A DNA stretch of 64,000 nt from Bacteroidales bacterium (GTDB lineage: Bacteria; Bacteroidota; Bacteroidia; Bacteroidales; GCA-2711565). Both the position numbers and the translations under genes were made by a program. The number at the start of each line of letters is the position of its first letter. Position 1 is the stretch's first letter. Of the stretch, positions 8,640 through 17,849 are shown piece by piece. The notes below the pieces were generated by a model. That model was given only the letters and a program-made list of their open reading frames with translations, was not told where the DNA came from and made no database searches. The DNA lies in the NCBI GenBank assembly GCA_028280405.1, contig JANQLW010000060.1, positions 1 to 64,000 of the forward strand. The letters run 5' to 3'.

Positions 8640-9845
8640 TTATTGTAAACTCATAAATACATATGCATGAGATTTAGATTTAGCAGTTAGCTTACTTAAT
8701 TTCCCCCAGATATCCTGAAATTCTTTCATGAGTTCGTTATATTCTTTATCTTCTTTCATGGCTTTCATCAGACCTTCTCTGTCATCTTTAAATTTCTCAG
8801 AAAGTTTTTTATAAAGCTCATCCATTTTCGGGCGCATTACCTCCATTTTTGCTTCTAAATCTTTTTTCTCTTTTTTCTGTGCATCTGTATGTTTAGGAGC
8901 TGGTAAGTTCACAGAACTTCTGCTTCCAACAATAAGATCCAGTTTACCATCGCCATTACAATCAGCAACAGCAACCTGCGTAGTTCTGCAAGTTCCGCCA
9001 TATTCACTATTTACAAAATCTTCGGCTTTAAGTAAGCATACTGCTTTATCAAAAGCAGGCTTTTTCTTACTACCGATATTTTTATAAAAGTAAACTCCGC
9101 CATCTTTGTCACCACCAATAATATCCCATAATCCGTCACCGTCCCAATCTACAAATGCATCAGCATAATGTTTTTTGATCACATGGATATTTTCTGTTCC
9201 GAAAACAGGATTCTTTTTAGTACCTTCATTAATACGTAACCATGCACCGTTGGTACCGCTAATGATTAAATCCAGATCTCCATCTTCATCCCAATCATGA
9301 GCCTTAACAAAGTCTCCTTTGTCACCACTTTTATTACGATCACCGATATATGTATTTTTTTCGAAATCATAATACATTCCTAAATGAATATCTGTGCCTG
9401 ATTTATCTTTGAGTACGACAGCTTTTTTGAATTTTCCACCATCTTGCCCCCAAAGAATATACGTTAATCCGGCATAACCTTCACCTAATAAATCAATGTT
9501 ACCATCTGCATTTAGGTCCACAAACTGTGGGCCAACTGCAGTACATCACCAATTACGGATTTCAGCTTTTTCACCTTCTGCCATGATGTATTCGAAACCA
9601 TCATACTTAGGAGCTGCATTTGTTCCAGTATTTTTATAAAATTTGAAATGCCCCTTGAAAGTTCCAACAATCAGGTCATTTTTACCATCCTGATCCAAGT
9701 CATAAATCGTTGGTCCTGCATAAGGGATCTTGTCGTCAATTGGTTCACCACCGGCTTTTACCAACATGGGTGTACCCATTTTCTGTGCAAAGGAAAAAGC
9801 TACAAGGCCTAATACCAATGCCATTGTCATCATTTGTTTTTTCAT
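8640..9845 (-). CDS. Secreted FG-GAP/VCBS propeller selenoprotein (copy A)
   Basis: Read through one in-frame UGA (9546-9548), this encodes 401 aa with Sec at residue 100. Signal peptide 1-20 (MKKQMMTMALVLGLVAFSFA), then VCBS/FG-GAP repeats with Ca-binding loops such as DLDQDGKNDLIVG, DLNADGNIDLLG, DWDEDGDLDLI and DCNGDGKLDLIVG, then a charged helical stretch (about 315-385) and a final HAYVFMSLQ strand. The Sec lies in NW-U-C-TAVGPQFVDL, a vicinal Sec-Cys pair between two repeats. Both halves share the frame, and the stretch after UGA starts without any start codon or gap. A hairpin fitting a bacterial SECIS follows 15 nt after UGA. Copy B, directly upstream, is a tandem duplicate of the same length with Sec at the same position. 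Function unknown; an envelope redox role is inferred. Confidence 0.85.
9518..9548 (-). promoter_or_regulatory. UGA-Sec codon plus SECIS hairpin (copy A)
   Basis: UGA at 9546-9548, 15 nt of spacer, then CCACA-GUU-UGUGG (9518-9530), extended by GG/CC beyond a C-A mismatch. The first loop base is G and the loop lies 21 nt from the UGA, within the known bacterial SECIS range. Confidence 0.8.
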
Positions 9846-9910
9846 CTGTTTTAAGAATTAATAATTTTTAAATAAAAGGATAATACCAAATACGGGCATT
9901 CAAATATACA

Positions 9911-9950
9911 GAAATAACTAAAGGAAGCATAAACTTCCTTTAGTTATTTC
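9911..9950 (-). terminator. 17-bp hairpin between propeller selenoprotein copies B and A
   Basis: A perfect stem (9911-9927 with 9934-9950) and 6-nt loop lie right after the stop of copy B. The U-run is weak. It probably ends or attenuates transcription before copy A. Confidence 0.6.
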
Positions 9951-9957
9951 ATTCTTC

Positions 9958-11163
9958 TTATTGAACACTCATAAATACATATGCATGCCTATCCATTTGA
10001 GGCATAAGCTTGCGATGTTTTTCAGCTATTGCCATATATTCTTTTATTAAGTTCTGGTAATCTTTATCAGCATCCAAAGCTTTCATCATCGCTTCACGAT
10101 CATCACTATATTTTTTTTGATATTTTTCTGCTGAAGCCCTTAATTCAGGCATTAAAACTTCCATTTTCTTGCTTAAAGAATTTCTTTCTTTAACCTGAGC
10201 TTCCGTAAATTTCTGTTCTGGTTTATTAACAGTATTATTATTACCGATTACCAAATCAAGTTTACCGTCACCATTGCAATCTGCAACAGCAACCTGAGTT
10301 AATCCGCTGTTTCCTCCATATTCTTTATTAACAAATTCAGAGGCTAACAATAAACATTCTTTTGGTGCAAATACAGGTTGGCCTGGTTTCCCAATATTTT
10401 TAGAAAAATAAACACCACCTTTTTTGCTTCCACCAATAATATCCCATAAACCATCACCATCCCAGTCGCAGAAAGCATCTGCATAATGGCCTTCAAGAAC
10501 TTTAATATTTAAAGTACCAAAGGAAGAATTGGTTTTAGTCCCTTCATTAATTCGAAGATATGCTCCTTTAGTTCCACTGATAATCAGGTCAAGGTCACCA
10601 TCATTATCCCAGTCGTGGGCTTTAACGAAATCACCTTTTTCACCCCACTTATCATCAAGGCCGATATAAGTATTCTTTTTAAAATCATAATAAGCACCTG
10701 CATGAATATCTGTACCTGATTTATCTTTAAGTACAACTGCTTCTGCAAACTTACCACCAGCTTGTCCCCAAAGTACATAAGTTAAGCCTGAATATCCTTC
10801 ACCAATAATATCAATATTGCCATCAGCATTTAAGTCCACAAACTGTGGTCCAACGGCAGTACATCACCAATTACGGATTTCAGCATCTTTACCTCCGGCT
10901 TGTATATACTCAAAGCCATCGTATTTAGGATTAGAGGAAGTCCCGGTATTCTTATAAAACTTAAATTTACCCTTGAAAGTTCCCACGATCAAATCATCTT
11001 TACCATCTTTATCCAAATCGTAGATTGTTGGCCCAGCATAAGGGATCTTGTCATCAATTGGCTTTCCCGCTGATTTTATCAACACAGGTGAACCCATTTT
11101 TTGAGCAAAGGAAAAAGCTACAAAGCCTAATACCAATGCCATTGTCATCATCTGTTTTTTCAT
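9958..11163 (-). CDS. Secreted FG-GAP/VCBS propeller selenoprotein (copy B)
   Basis: Tandem paralogue of copy A: 401 aa when UGA (10864-10866) is read as Sec100. The start is the ATG of MKKQMMTMALVLGFVAFSFA; the open frame extends 20 codons upstream, but those residues (rich in R/T/K and before a complete signal peptide) are not credible. The motif is NW-U-C-TAVGPQFVDL. Ca-binding repeat loops recur (DLDKDGKDDLIVG, DWDNDGDLDLI, DCNGDGKLDLVIG), followed by a helical segment and HAYVFMSVQ at the end. The two copies differ most in the helical tail, and the Sec region is nearly identical. It lies downstream of the thioredoxin pair on the same strand, in the SusCD locus 1 region. Confidence 0.85.
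10836..10866 (-). promoter_or_regulatory. UGA-Sec codon plus SECIS hairpin (copy B)
   Basis: UGA at 10864-10866, then 15 nt, then CCACA-GUU-UGUGG at 10836-10848. Stem core and spacing are identical to the other four propeller genes. Confidence 0.8.
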
Positions 11164-11308
11164 TGTAAAAGTTTTAGTTATTGTAAAAGAACGATTGGGT
11201 AGTAAAATAATATGGCGCATCAAATATATTAGAATAATTCTAAATAATCAAGTTTTTAGACTTAATCACTTTAATTTTCAACATAGTACAATTCTTATGA
11301 CAGAAAAA

Positions 11309-11340
11309 AAGAAAAAAACCCTTATTCAAATCGAATAAGG
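11309..11340 (-). terminator. Intrinsic terminator after the plug-like protein gene
   Basis: On the minus strand CCTTATTC pairs with GAATAAGG, followed by GTTTTTTTC. It is about 20 nt past the stop at 11361. Confidence 0.8.
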
Positions 11341-11360
11341 ATTTTAAACGATTTACAAAT

Positions 11361-11939
11361 TTATTTTTTTGTTGTCACAACTATGGCAGGTTTTCCATAT
11401 TTTGCAATATCTCCACTTTCATTTAGAACTTCAACTTTTTTTATCATACTAGGAGAAATATTTAACATCGTTGCAGGCAGAACTTCAAATTCATCTAAAA
11501 TTAGTTTTGGGGATTCCATTTTAGGGCCTCGTATATCGAAAAACTTTACTTTAAATTGATCATTGCTAATTTCAACTACACCTGCATATAAACCATTCAT
11601 TAAATCTTCAAAGCTGGTATATTGAGCATAATCAATTCCTGACTTTTTCAGTTTAATATCCAAGAAGTCAGATTTGTTCTTAATCTTAATGGTTTTAGTT
11701 GAATAATCTTCTGCAGAAATTTTAATCTTATCTTTTTTAGCACATTTAACGGAAAAAGTTCCATCCGCATTGACATGAAAATACTTCTTGGTACTTTTTA
11801 CATAAACCTTAGCTTTTATAATTTCTCCTTTAAGGTTAGTTACTTTTCCTTTCACTTCTACATCTTGAGCAAAAAGAGCTGAGCATAAGAATGTCAATAT
11901 TAAAGTAATAGTTTGTGAAAGCCTGATTATTTTTTTCAT
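11361..11939 (-). CDS. Secreted protein with carboxypeptidase-regulatory-like and TonB-plug-like domains
   Basis: A small exported protein of 192 aa. Signal peptide 1-24 (ends LCSALFAQ), then a carboxypeptidase-regulatory/CNA-B-like beta domain (DVEVKGKVTNLKGEIIKAKVYV...), then a region resembling the end of a TonB plug (MIKKVEVLNESGDIAKYGKPAIVVTTKK). These are the first two modules of SusC-type receptors without the barrel. Free-standing proteins of this type are common in Bacteroidota and their role is unclear; they may be periplasmic partners of SusC. Degenerate copies of the plug tail are seen just upstream (11985-12092) and at 23609-23719, so this small gene seems to multiply and decay in the region. 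Confidence 0.7.
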   Translation of the reverse strand: MKKIIRLSQTITLILTFLCSALFAQDVEVKGKVTNLKGEIIKAKVYVKSTKKYFHVNADGTFSVKCAKKDKIKISAEDYSTKTIKIKNKSDFLDIKLKKSGIDYAQYTSFEDLMNGLYAGVVEISNDQFKVKFFDIRGPKMESPKLILDEFEVLPATMLNISPSMIKKVEVLNESGDIAKYGKPAIVVTTKK

Positions 11940-11984
11940 AATGTATATTAGTTTTTAAATTTAATTCTATACAAAGGGAATAGT

Positions 11985-12092
11985 CTATAATTTCGTTTGA
12001 ATTTTAATTACCACATTATTTCTGGAATAGCTGGATATTTCGTTTGGATCGGTCAAAACTTCGACATTTTTTATATAATAACACAACTGCAT
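11985..12092 (-). pseudogene. Remnant of a plug-like protein C terminus
   Basis: A 35-codon frame ending in IKNVEVLTDPNEISSYSR then NNVVIKIQTKL aligns by eye with the end of the neighbouring plug-like protein (KKVEVLNESGDIAKYGKPAIVVTTKK). It has no signal peptide or N-terminal domain and no promoter, so it is best seen as a leftover of a tandem copy. It is too short to be certain. Confidence 0.5.
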
Positions 12093-12423
12093 AACAAATA
12101 TAATGCACTTTCAATTAATGACCAATCTACAAATAAGACACATAAAATCTAAATTACCCTAGTTTTATTTAATATTAAATTTATCAATAAACTTTCGAAT
12201 ATTAACATTTTTTAAGATTCACTATAAAATTATAGAATAAATATTGCGTTATTTCATAAAACAAAGACAGTTTAAAAACCGTAACATTTCTCATAATTAA
12301 AAAACTTGGTACAAGTTCCCGACACATGCCTTATGGGTCGGGTTTTTTTATACAAAAAACCGAACCCCATCTGGCAATAGGGTCCGGAATATATGAATCA
12401 AAATCAATGATGAGAAAATTGAC
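12093..12423. other. Non-coding gap with two back-to-back hairpins
   Basis: No gene is seen. On the plus strand CCCGAC...GTCGGG followed by seven T (12318-12349) is a textbook terminator, preceded by the palindrome AACTTGGTACAAGTT, but no plus-strand gene leads into it. The 20-mer TTTAATTATGAGAAATGTTA occurs here on the minus strand (about 12280-12300) and again on the plus strand near 42690, beside another orphan hairpin. A short untranslated transcript is possible but unproven. Confidence 0.5.
12354..12387 (-). terminator. Intrinsic terminator after the Cys-thioredoxin gene
   Basis: On the minus strand CCGGACCC pairs with GGGTTCGG (one G-U) and is followed by TTTTTT. It is about 37 nt past the stop at 12424. 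Confidence 0.75.
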
Positions 12424-13698
12424 TTACCGCATACGCATCGCTGGTATACCTCTCGTTTTCTTGTCTTTCCCGGAAACTTTGTTTTCTTCTCTTAACTTCT
12501 TATCATATTGAGATTGTTTACCTTCAAGGTATTTAATAAACTCCAATTCTGTTTTAAGTCTGGAAACCACATCTCTGTAATCATCACCTAAACGTTCATA
12601 TAATTTGATTTTAGTTTCCCAATACATCTTAAAGTAAAACATTCTGAAAAAGTCATTCAATTCATTGGCTTTATCAATCCAACTAATTGCTTTTTTCAGT
12701 ACCTCAACATCAGTAGTATTGCTACTCGCAATTGGCATATACCATCGATAGTAAGTCTGGAAATCATCAAGGTGTTTATAATACCCGGAAGCTACTAAGC
12801 TTTCAATTTTAGCAATATATGCTTTCCAATCTTTTTTAAGTTTTAGGATATTTAAACGCGTACTTTCAATTACACGGTTTTTAGATTCAAATTTTCTTTC
12901 ATCCATTAATTGAATTAATCGTTGAAATTCCATTTCATCAAAATCTTTTCCATCCTTGACTGCATATGCTAATTTATTGGCATAATTAAAATATTTACCA
13001 TGAAGCATCATCTCGACCGCTTGAGGAGTAAATTTTTCTTCAAATTTTACACGGTTAGCATAGATATACTCAATAATAGGAGAAAACGGAGTTTGAACCT
13101 GTCTTGCAATCATTTCCCAATTCTCTTTCTCTAAATATTTTTCTTTAGGAAGAATGGAAAGATAGTGTTTTGCAACATCTTTAGCCCTTGCATCATATGT
13201 TTTATTAAGATGATTGAAGTATTCTTTTACAATTGCTAAATTGTTCTTATTCTTTTTATATTTCTTTTCCAGGTCAGTGTTTATATTTCCACCTGCCAAA
13301 GCATTTTCACCTTCAGCAATTAACTGATCGGCATTACGTCCACCAACAATTTTATGAACAACATTACCTTTATGATCGACCCATAATAATGTTGGGAAAG
13401 CACCCACATGAAATTTATCTTTTAATTCAATTCCTTCACCTTTTTCCATATCAACTTTGTAATTGATAAAGCTTTTGTTAAAAAAGTCACCGACTTTTTT
13501 CAACGGAAATATATTTTTTTCCATTTGCTTACAAGGACCACACCACTCGGTATAGCAATCTATGAAAATAAGTTTTTTTGCTTTCTTTGCTTCTTTGGTA
13601 ACATCTGCCCAGGAACCTTTGCTAAATTTTATTCCATCCTGTGCATTTGCAAATATCATCATGAATGATAATAATGCAAGAATTGAGAATTTCTTCAT
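12424..13698 (-). CDS. Secreted thioredoxin-like protein, Cys form (WCGPC)
   Basis: An exported thiol-disulfide protein of 424 aa. Signal peptide 1-19 (ends MIFANA), thioredoxin fold about 25-140 with DCYTEWCGPCKQ near residue 50 and the cis-proline region VGAFPTLLW, then about 280 residues of charged helical, TPR-like sequence. It is a paralogue of the Sec form encoded directly upstream. In the active site this copy has TGG-TGT where the upstream copy has TGG-TGA, so the pair is a natural Cys/Sec contrast. Thioredoxin-fold proteins with such helical tails are common in Bacteroidota envelopes, but the target is unknown. It shares the strand with the Sec gene, 39 nt apart. Confidence 0.88.
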   Translation of the reverse strand: MKKFSILALLSFMMIFANAQDGIKFSKGSWADVTKEAKKAKKLIFIDCYTEWCGPCKQMEKNIFPLKKVGDFFNKSFINYKVDMEKGEGIELKDKFHVGAFPTLLWVDHKGNVVHKIVGGRNADQLIAEGENALAGGNINTDLEKKYKKNKNNLAIVKEYFNHLNKTYDARAKDVAKHYLSILPKEKYLEKENWEMIARQVQTPFSPIIEYIYANRVKFEEKFTPQAVEMMLHGKYFNYANKLAYAVKDGKDFDEMEFQRLIQLMDERKFESKNRVIESTRLNILKLKKDWKAYIAKIESLVASGYYKHLDDFQTYYRWYMPIASSNTTDVEVLKKAISWIDKANELNDFFRMFYFKMYWETKIKLYERLGDDYRDVVSRLKTELEFIKYLEGKQSQYDKKLREENKVSGKDKKTRGIPAMRMR

Positions 13699-13737
13699 TT
13701 TTAAGTGTTTTAATTAATAATTGATTGTTTCAATAGA

Positions 13738-14934
13738 TCAGTTCAATACTTCCTTGTCTTTTAACTGTTTTTTTGCAGCTCCTGGACGCATAGCAGGCGT
13801 TGGCATCATCCCATAAGGATTCCATGCTTTACCTTCCATCAGATCCTTGCATTTATTTTTTAATTCTTCAGAAGTAGTGTTCGCAATCACCATTTCAAAC
13901 CATTTGTTTGAAACAGCAACAACTTCTTTATCAAAATGTTTTCGACGGATAAGGCACGACCATTCATACATCTGGTAAGTTCCCAGTACAGATCTATCAT
14001 TTTTTACATAATTTTCTACAATTTCAATGCACTTTTTCATATCCGTACCAGCCAAAGTAAACTGAATATGTGTTAGTAAAAGATCTTTTTGCTCTATATT
14101 AAATTTATTCAATGAGTTTTCAAATTTTTTGTACGCCTCTTCATTAATAGCTCTGCTTCTGGTTTGTTTATTCCAAACCGCTACATTAAAGAGATCTTTT
14201 TTATAAAGATTCATCACTTTTTCATTTACAGCATCTTTCCCCACTGACTTAATATACTGTTCACGATTAGCTAGAAAATACTCTGCTTCATCCTTATAAA
14301 CATTTGTAAAATACCTATCAAAATATTGCCAATTGGTTTTATGAGTCCATTTTGACTTATCTTGTTCATTTAAAACTTTAGAAACAACAGTTTCCATTAA
14401 TTCAGTTTTACGTGCTTTTTTCAATGCAAACAGATACTCACTTACAAAAGTATCCTCTCTGTTCCCTTTATTAAATTGATCTGTAAGACTTCCTATGCCT
14501 TTCCCACTCAATGCAGTTTTAGCAGCAGCAATTAGGTGTTCAGGTTTACCTCCTCCAAGTTTACGATGAATCTCTTCACCTTCTTCATCTAAATAAATTA
14601 AGGTCGGGAATGCAGTAATACCCCATTTTTTTGAGAGTTCAATACCTTCGCCTTTTTCCATATCAATTTTTAAGTTGATAAAGTTTGCATTATAATAATC
14701 TGCTACCGATTTCTGTGTAAATATATCTCTAACTAGAGTTTTACATGGGCCTCACCATACGGTATAGCAATCTACAAAAATTTTCTTACCTTCCTTCTTG
14801 GCCATTTTCACAGCTTCCTTGAAAGAAACATCTTTAAAATCAATATTGTATTTTGGGGATTCCTGTGCTTTTATGCTGATACCCATAAATAATATCAACA
14901 CAAGTATTACTATTTTTCTTCCAGTTCCAATCAT
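13738..14934 (-). CDS. Secreted thioredoxin-like selenoprotein (W-U-GPC), copy 1
   Basis: Read through UGA at 14752-14754 this gives 398 aa with Sec61 in DCYTVW-U-GPCKTLV. Signal peptide 1-23 (ends GISIKA), thioredoxin fold about 30-140 (FPTLIYLDEEGEE holds the cis-proline), then a helical tail. The residues before and after the UGA both align with the Cys paralogue downstream, where a TGT Cys codon stands at this site, so reading UGA as Sec restores a full fold. A small hairpin lies 13 nt after the UGA. It follows the SusC, SusD and metzincin-like genes on the same strand. Sec instead of the attacking Cys lowers the pKa and should speed reduction of disulfides or peroxides. Substrate unknown. 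Confidence 0.9.
14727..14754 (-). promoter_or_regulatory. UGA-Sec codon plus candidate SECIS (thioredoxin copy 1)
   Basis: UGA at 14752-14754, 13 nt, then CUCU-AGUU-AGAG (14727-14738). The loop has G as second base and starts 18 nt after the UGA. The stem is short, so confidence is lower than for the propeller genes. Confidence 0.6.
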
Positions 14935-15009
14935 CTTTCACCTTTCTTTATTTTATAATGATGACTGGCTTCAGCAAATTCCACCAGCCATCGAATCTAA
15001 CTATAAATT

Positions 15010-16305
15010 CTAATTTGATTTTCCGTGTGCTCTCACAGGAGAGTTTTCAATTGCATATCTAATTCTCTTCACCTGATCTAAGGTAAATGTGTTTCTTAAA
15101 GAAGAAGTAGTTATTGCATCCATAGCATTATTTGCTTTAAACTTATTTCCATATATATCTGTTTTAATAAGTTTTGCCCAGTTATCATATGGTCCGGCTG
15201 ACTCATATCTTCTGGTATCTGTACAATAATCATCAGATGGGCTGGTTGGCGAATAAGTTGTTCCTCTTACGCTATAATAACCACCAATAAACCCTGAAAT
15301 TTCAGTTCTGGTTGTTTCTTCACCTCTGAAGAAAATCGTACGACCTGTAGAAACGCCATAATTTTCAACAGTAGTTTCAATAGAAGCAACATCTTCAGCC
15401 AAAATAGCCTCTCCCATACCTGGCATAGCTTCTTCACCTTCAGGTACTATTTGATATTTCACTGAGCGTGATGGAAGTCCCATATTTGCACCTAGTGGTA
15501 AAACATATACATTTAAGTAATTTGTTGGATCCCAGATATAAGTTGATGGATTATCATTAAACTTATCATAGAAATCTGAAGTTGTATAATACGTTCTTGG
15601 AGGATACCATGGATATGGTGGTGGTCCAATCCAGCTTTGATCATAAGTTACTTTATGATAACCTGGATAATCTAATTGAACACTTCCTTTATGAGTGGCT
15701 AATCTGAATTCTATATTAGCACTTGCACCATTAGGACCGTTTCCAAGTTGGTTATTCATCACAGCATTAAGATCATCAATGGCTTCCTGCAATTTTGCAG
15801 GATCAATTTCTCTGTATGAGATCGGATCATATTTTGAATCTGAAGTGCTTAATTCCAATACATGAAAGATTACATCAACATATATCTTTTCAAAAGCAGC
15901 TGGTTTTTCTCTCAAAGTAACCTCGTGAACGACAGATGAAATACTCCCAATTTGAGCAGTAAAAGTTTTCGTTCCTGCACTTGCATCTGAAACGGTATAC
16001 TTCATTCCTACATCGGTTCCTGATTCGTCAAGAATTTTTATTGAACCAGCCGGAAGCATTTTTGTATCTATTAAAACTTTAGTATCAAAATCATCACCTT
16101 CATATCTTACATTTCTATATGCATCTACAAAGAATTCCAATTCTGCTGTTCCATCGGCAATTAATGAGTATGCTCCTGTTGATAATGCTACAGAATCAAC
16201 ATCATTAACATTTGCCTCGTATAAATCATATTCAAATGATTTATCCTGACAACTATTCAAAATGATCACGAATAGTGTACAAACTAATATTATATATCTT
16301 TTCAT
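15010..16305 (-). CDS. Metzincin-like lipoprotein lacking the zinc motif
   Basis: A lipoprotein of 431 aa (signal ends VIILNSC, Cys19). A beta-rich N-terminal domain (about 40-150) is followed by a region that follows the Bacteroidota zinc-metalloproteinase lipoprotein family (BF0631 type): NVYVLPLG, DDYCTDTRRYE, and near the C terminus LRNTFTLDQVKRIRYAIENSP. In that family an HExxHxxGxxH helix precedes the DYC segment. Here the corresponding stretch reads GFIGGYYSVRGTTY and has no histidine, and the usual NIMDY methionine turn is NAMDAI. It is therefore probably a non-catalytic binding relative. It is 19 nt from SusD on the same strand, as the third gene of a SusCD operon, where a surface-exposed accessory lipoprotein is expected. 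Confidence 0.7.
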   Translation of the reverse strand: MKRYIILVCTLFVIILNSCQDKSFEYDLYEANVNDVDSVALSTGAYSLIADGTAELEFFVDAYRNVRYEGDDFDTKVLIDTKMLPAGSIKILDESGTDVGMKYTVSDASAGTKTFTAQIGSISSVVHEVTLREKPAAFEKIYVDVIFHVLELSTSDSKYDPISYREIDPAKLQEAIDDLNAVMNNQLGNGPNGASANIEFRLATHKGSVQLDYPGYHKVTYDQSWIGPPPYPWYPPRTYYTTSDFYDKFNDNPSTYIWDPTNYLNVYVLPLGANMGLPSRSVKYQIVPEGEEAMPGMGEAILAEDVASIETTVENYGVSTGRTIFFRGEETTRTEISGFIGGYYSVRGTTYSPTSPSDDYCTDTRRYESAGPYDNWAKLIKTDIYGNKFKANNAMDAITTSSLRNTFTLDQVKRIRYAIENSPVRAHGKSN

Positions 16306-16323
16306 TTCTTTAAAAATTTAAGT

Positions 16324-17838
16324 TTAAAATTCTATCATTACCCATCCCGGATTTGGAATCATATCCGGATTTTCCTGGATTTCTTTTAAAGGAATTGGCA
16401 ATGCATAACGAAAATCATTTGGACCAACAGAAATGTCATAATCTGTTCCAAAGAAATTTAATGAACGTGAATGCGTTGTATTCGCATAACGTTTAAGGTC
16501 TACCCAACGATAATCTTTAGTTCCAAAGAATTCTAATCTTCTTTCTTTTTGAATTTCAAGGAATAAATCTTCACCGGACAAAGCAGAGGCATCACCTGAA
16601 TTTCTAAACGACTTAAATTCATTTAATACATTTACAGCCATACCTTCATCACCTAATTGATAATAAGCTTCTGCCAATATTAAATAAGCCTCTTCAGGTT
16701 GGAATAAATGTACTTTATTGTTTTTACTATGATTTGGGTATCTAACATGTAAAGTTCCATCAGGATTCAACATATATCCTTTACGAATATCCGTATCTGA
16801 AAATGCATTCACAAAATCAGGATTCATTTTCATATTTAATGGATTGATAGTCATCCCCCAATTTGTAAAATAATAATATGCCGATCCGTAAATTTTAGAT
16901 ACTCCGGCCCACATATTGGATCCCATAGTATATACAGGATAACCGGTATGGTTCCCTTCACGCATTAAAGAGAAATCAGCCATCGTTTTTGGAATTGTTG
17001 GTTCAGTTCCTACAATCGCTTCCTGTGCATGCAATTTTGCATTTTCATAATCAGCACTTTCCATAGCTGGAGATACAGCTTTAAACCAATAAACCTGTGC
17101 TAGTAAATGGTTTATATATCTCTTATTATAGAAGATATTAAAATCACTCTGCGGATCAGTACGATTAATCATTTCAAGAGCCTTATTTAAATCTTCAAGG
17201 ATCACCTGATAAACTTCTGCATGTGATTTTCGTGGAACAGCAACTCCAACTACTTCCTGGCCTGTATGCAAGTAAACAGGAACGCCTAATTCAGAATTAT
17301 CAAGCGGTGCAAAGTATTGTAATAATTTAAAGAAATAGAATGCACGATGTGTATACATTTCCCCCAAAACTCTGTCTTTTTCTTCCTGAGTTCCATCAGT
17401 AACATCTGCCATCTCATCGATAAGAGCATTTAAGAAACCTATGGAGCTATAATAAGAGTTCCATAATAATTCTGGTGTATCCCAATCATTGAATAAGAAT
17501 AAATTTCCATAAATTTTTTCGATATCACTTTGAGGATATACTGTATAATTTCCAATTGTACTTAAATAGGTTCCTATTGAATTTTCAAAATCAATATTGT
17601 CTGCATAAGACTCAAACATAACAACTGCCTGGTCTGGCACAAATTGTTTTAATACAGGGAATGTTGAACCACCATAGGTATTATCAACATCAAATAAATA
17701 GCCTGAAAGTACGGATCTAATATCTTCCAAATTTTTTAAAGCTCTCTCATTTTTCGGAGCCAAGTTCAAATAATCGGTACAAGACGTAAAAATCGTAAGT
17801 ACTAATACTATATTGAATATTTTATATAATTTTTTCAT
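16324..17838 (-). CDS. SusD/RagB-family surface lipoprotein
   Basis: The ligand-binding partner of the SusC barrel, anchored to the outer leaflet of the outer membrane. 504 aa; lipoprotein signal ends at IFTSC (Cys20). The N-terminal SusD-like region (LNLAPKNERALKNLEDIRSVLSGYL) and the C-terminal domain (RRLEFFGTKDYRWVDLKRYANTTHS, FRYALPIPLKEIQENPDMIPNPGW) are typical. It begins 12 nt after the SusC stop, so the pair is co-transcribed. No glycan enzyme is nearby, so the substrate could equally be a peptide or another nutrient. Confidence 0.93.
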   Translation of the reverse strand: MKKLYKIFNIVLVLTIFTSCTDYLNLAPKNERALKNLEDIRSVLSGYLFDVDNTYGGSTFPVLKQFVPDQAVVMFESYADNIDFENSIGTYLSTIGNYTVYPQSDIEKIYGNLFLFNDWDTPELLWNSYYSSIGFLNALIDEMADVTDGTQEEKDRVLGEMYTHRAFYFFKLLQYFAPLDNSELGVPVYLHTGQEVVGVAVPRKSHAEVYQVILEDLNKALEMINRTDPQSDFNIFYNKRYINHLLAQVYWFKAVSPAMESADYENAKLHAQEAIVGTEPTIPKTMADFSLMREGNHTGYPVYTMGSNMWAGVSKIYGSAYYYFTNWGMTINPLNMKMNPDFVNAFSDTDIRKGYMLNPDGTLHVRYPNHSKNNKVHLFQPEEAYLILAEAYYQLGDEGMAVNVLNEFKSFRNSGDASALSGEDLFLEIQKERRLEFFGTKDYRWVDLKRYANTTHSRSLNFFGTDYDISVGPNDFRYALPIPLKEIQENPDMIPNPGWVMIEF

Positions 17839-17849
17839 CTTCAGTATTT

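Noticed and set aside
12326..12511. Plus-strand frame overlapping the end of the Cys-thioredoxin gene.
   Set aside because: It runs through a terminator hairpin and the end of a real gene; no family resemblance.
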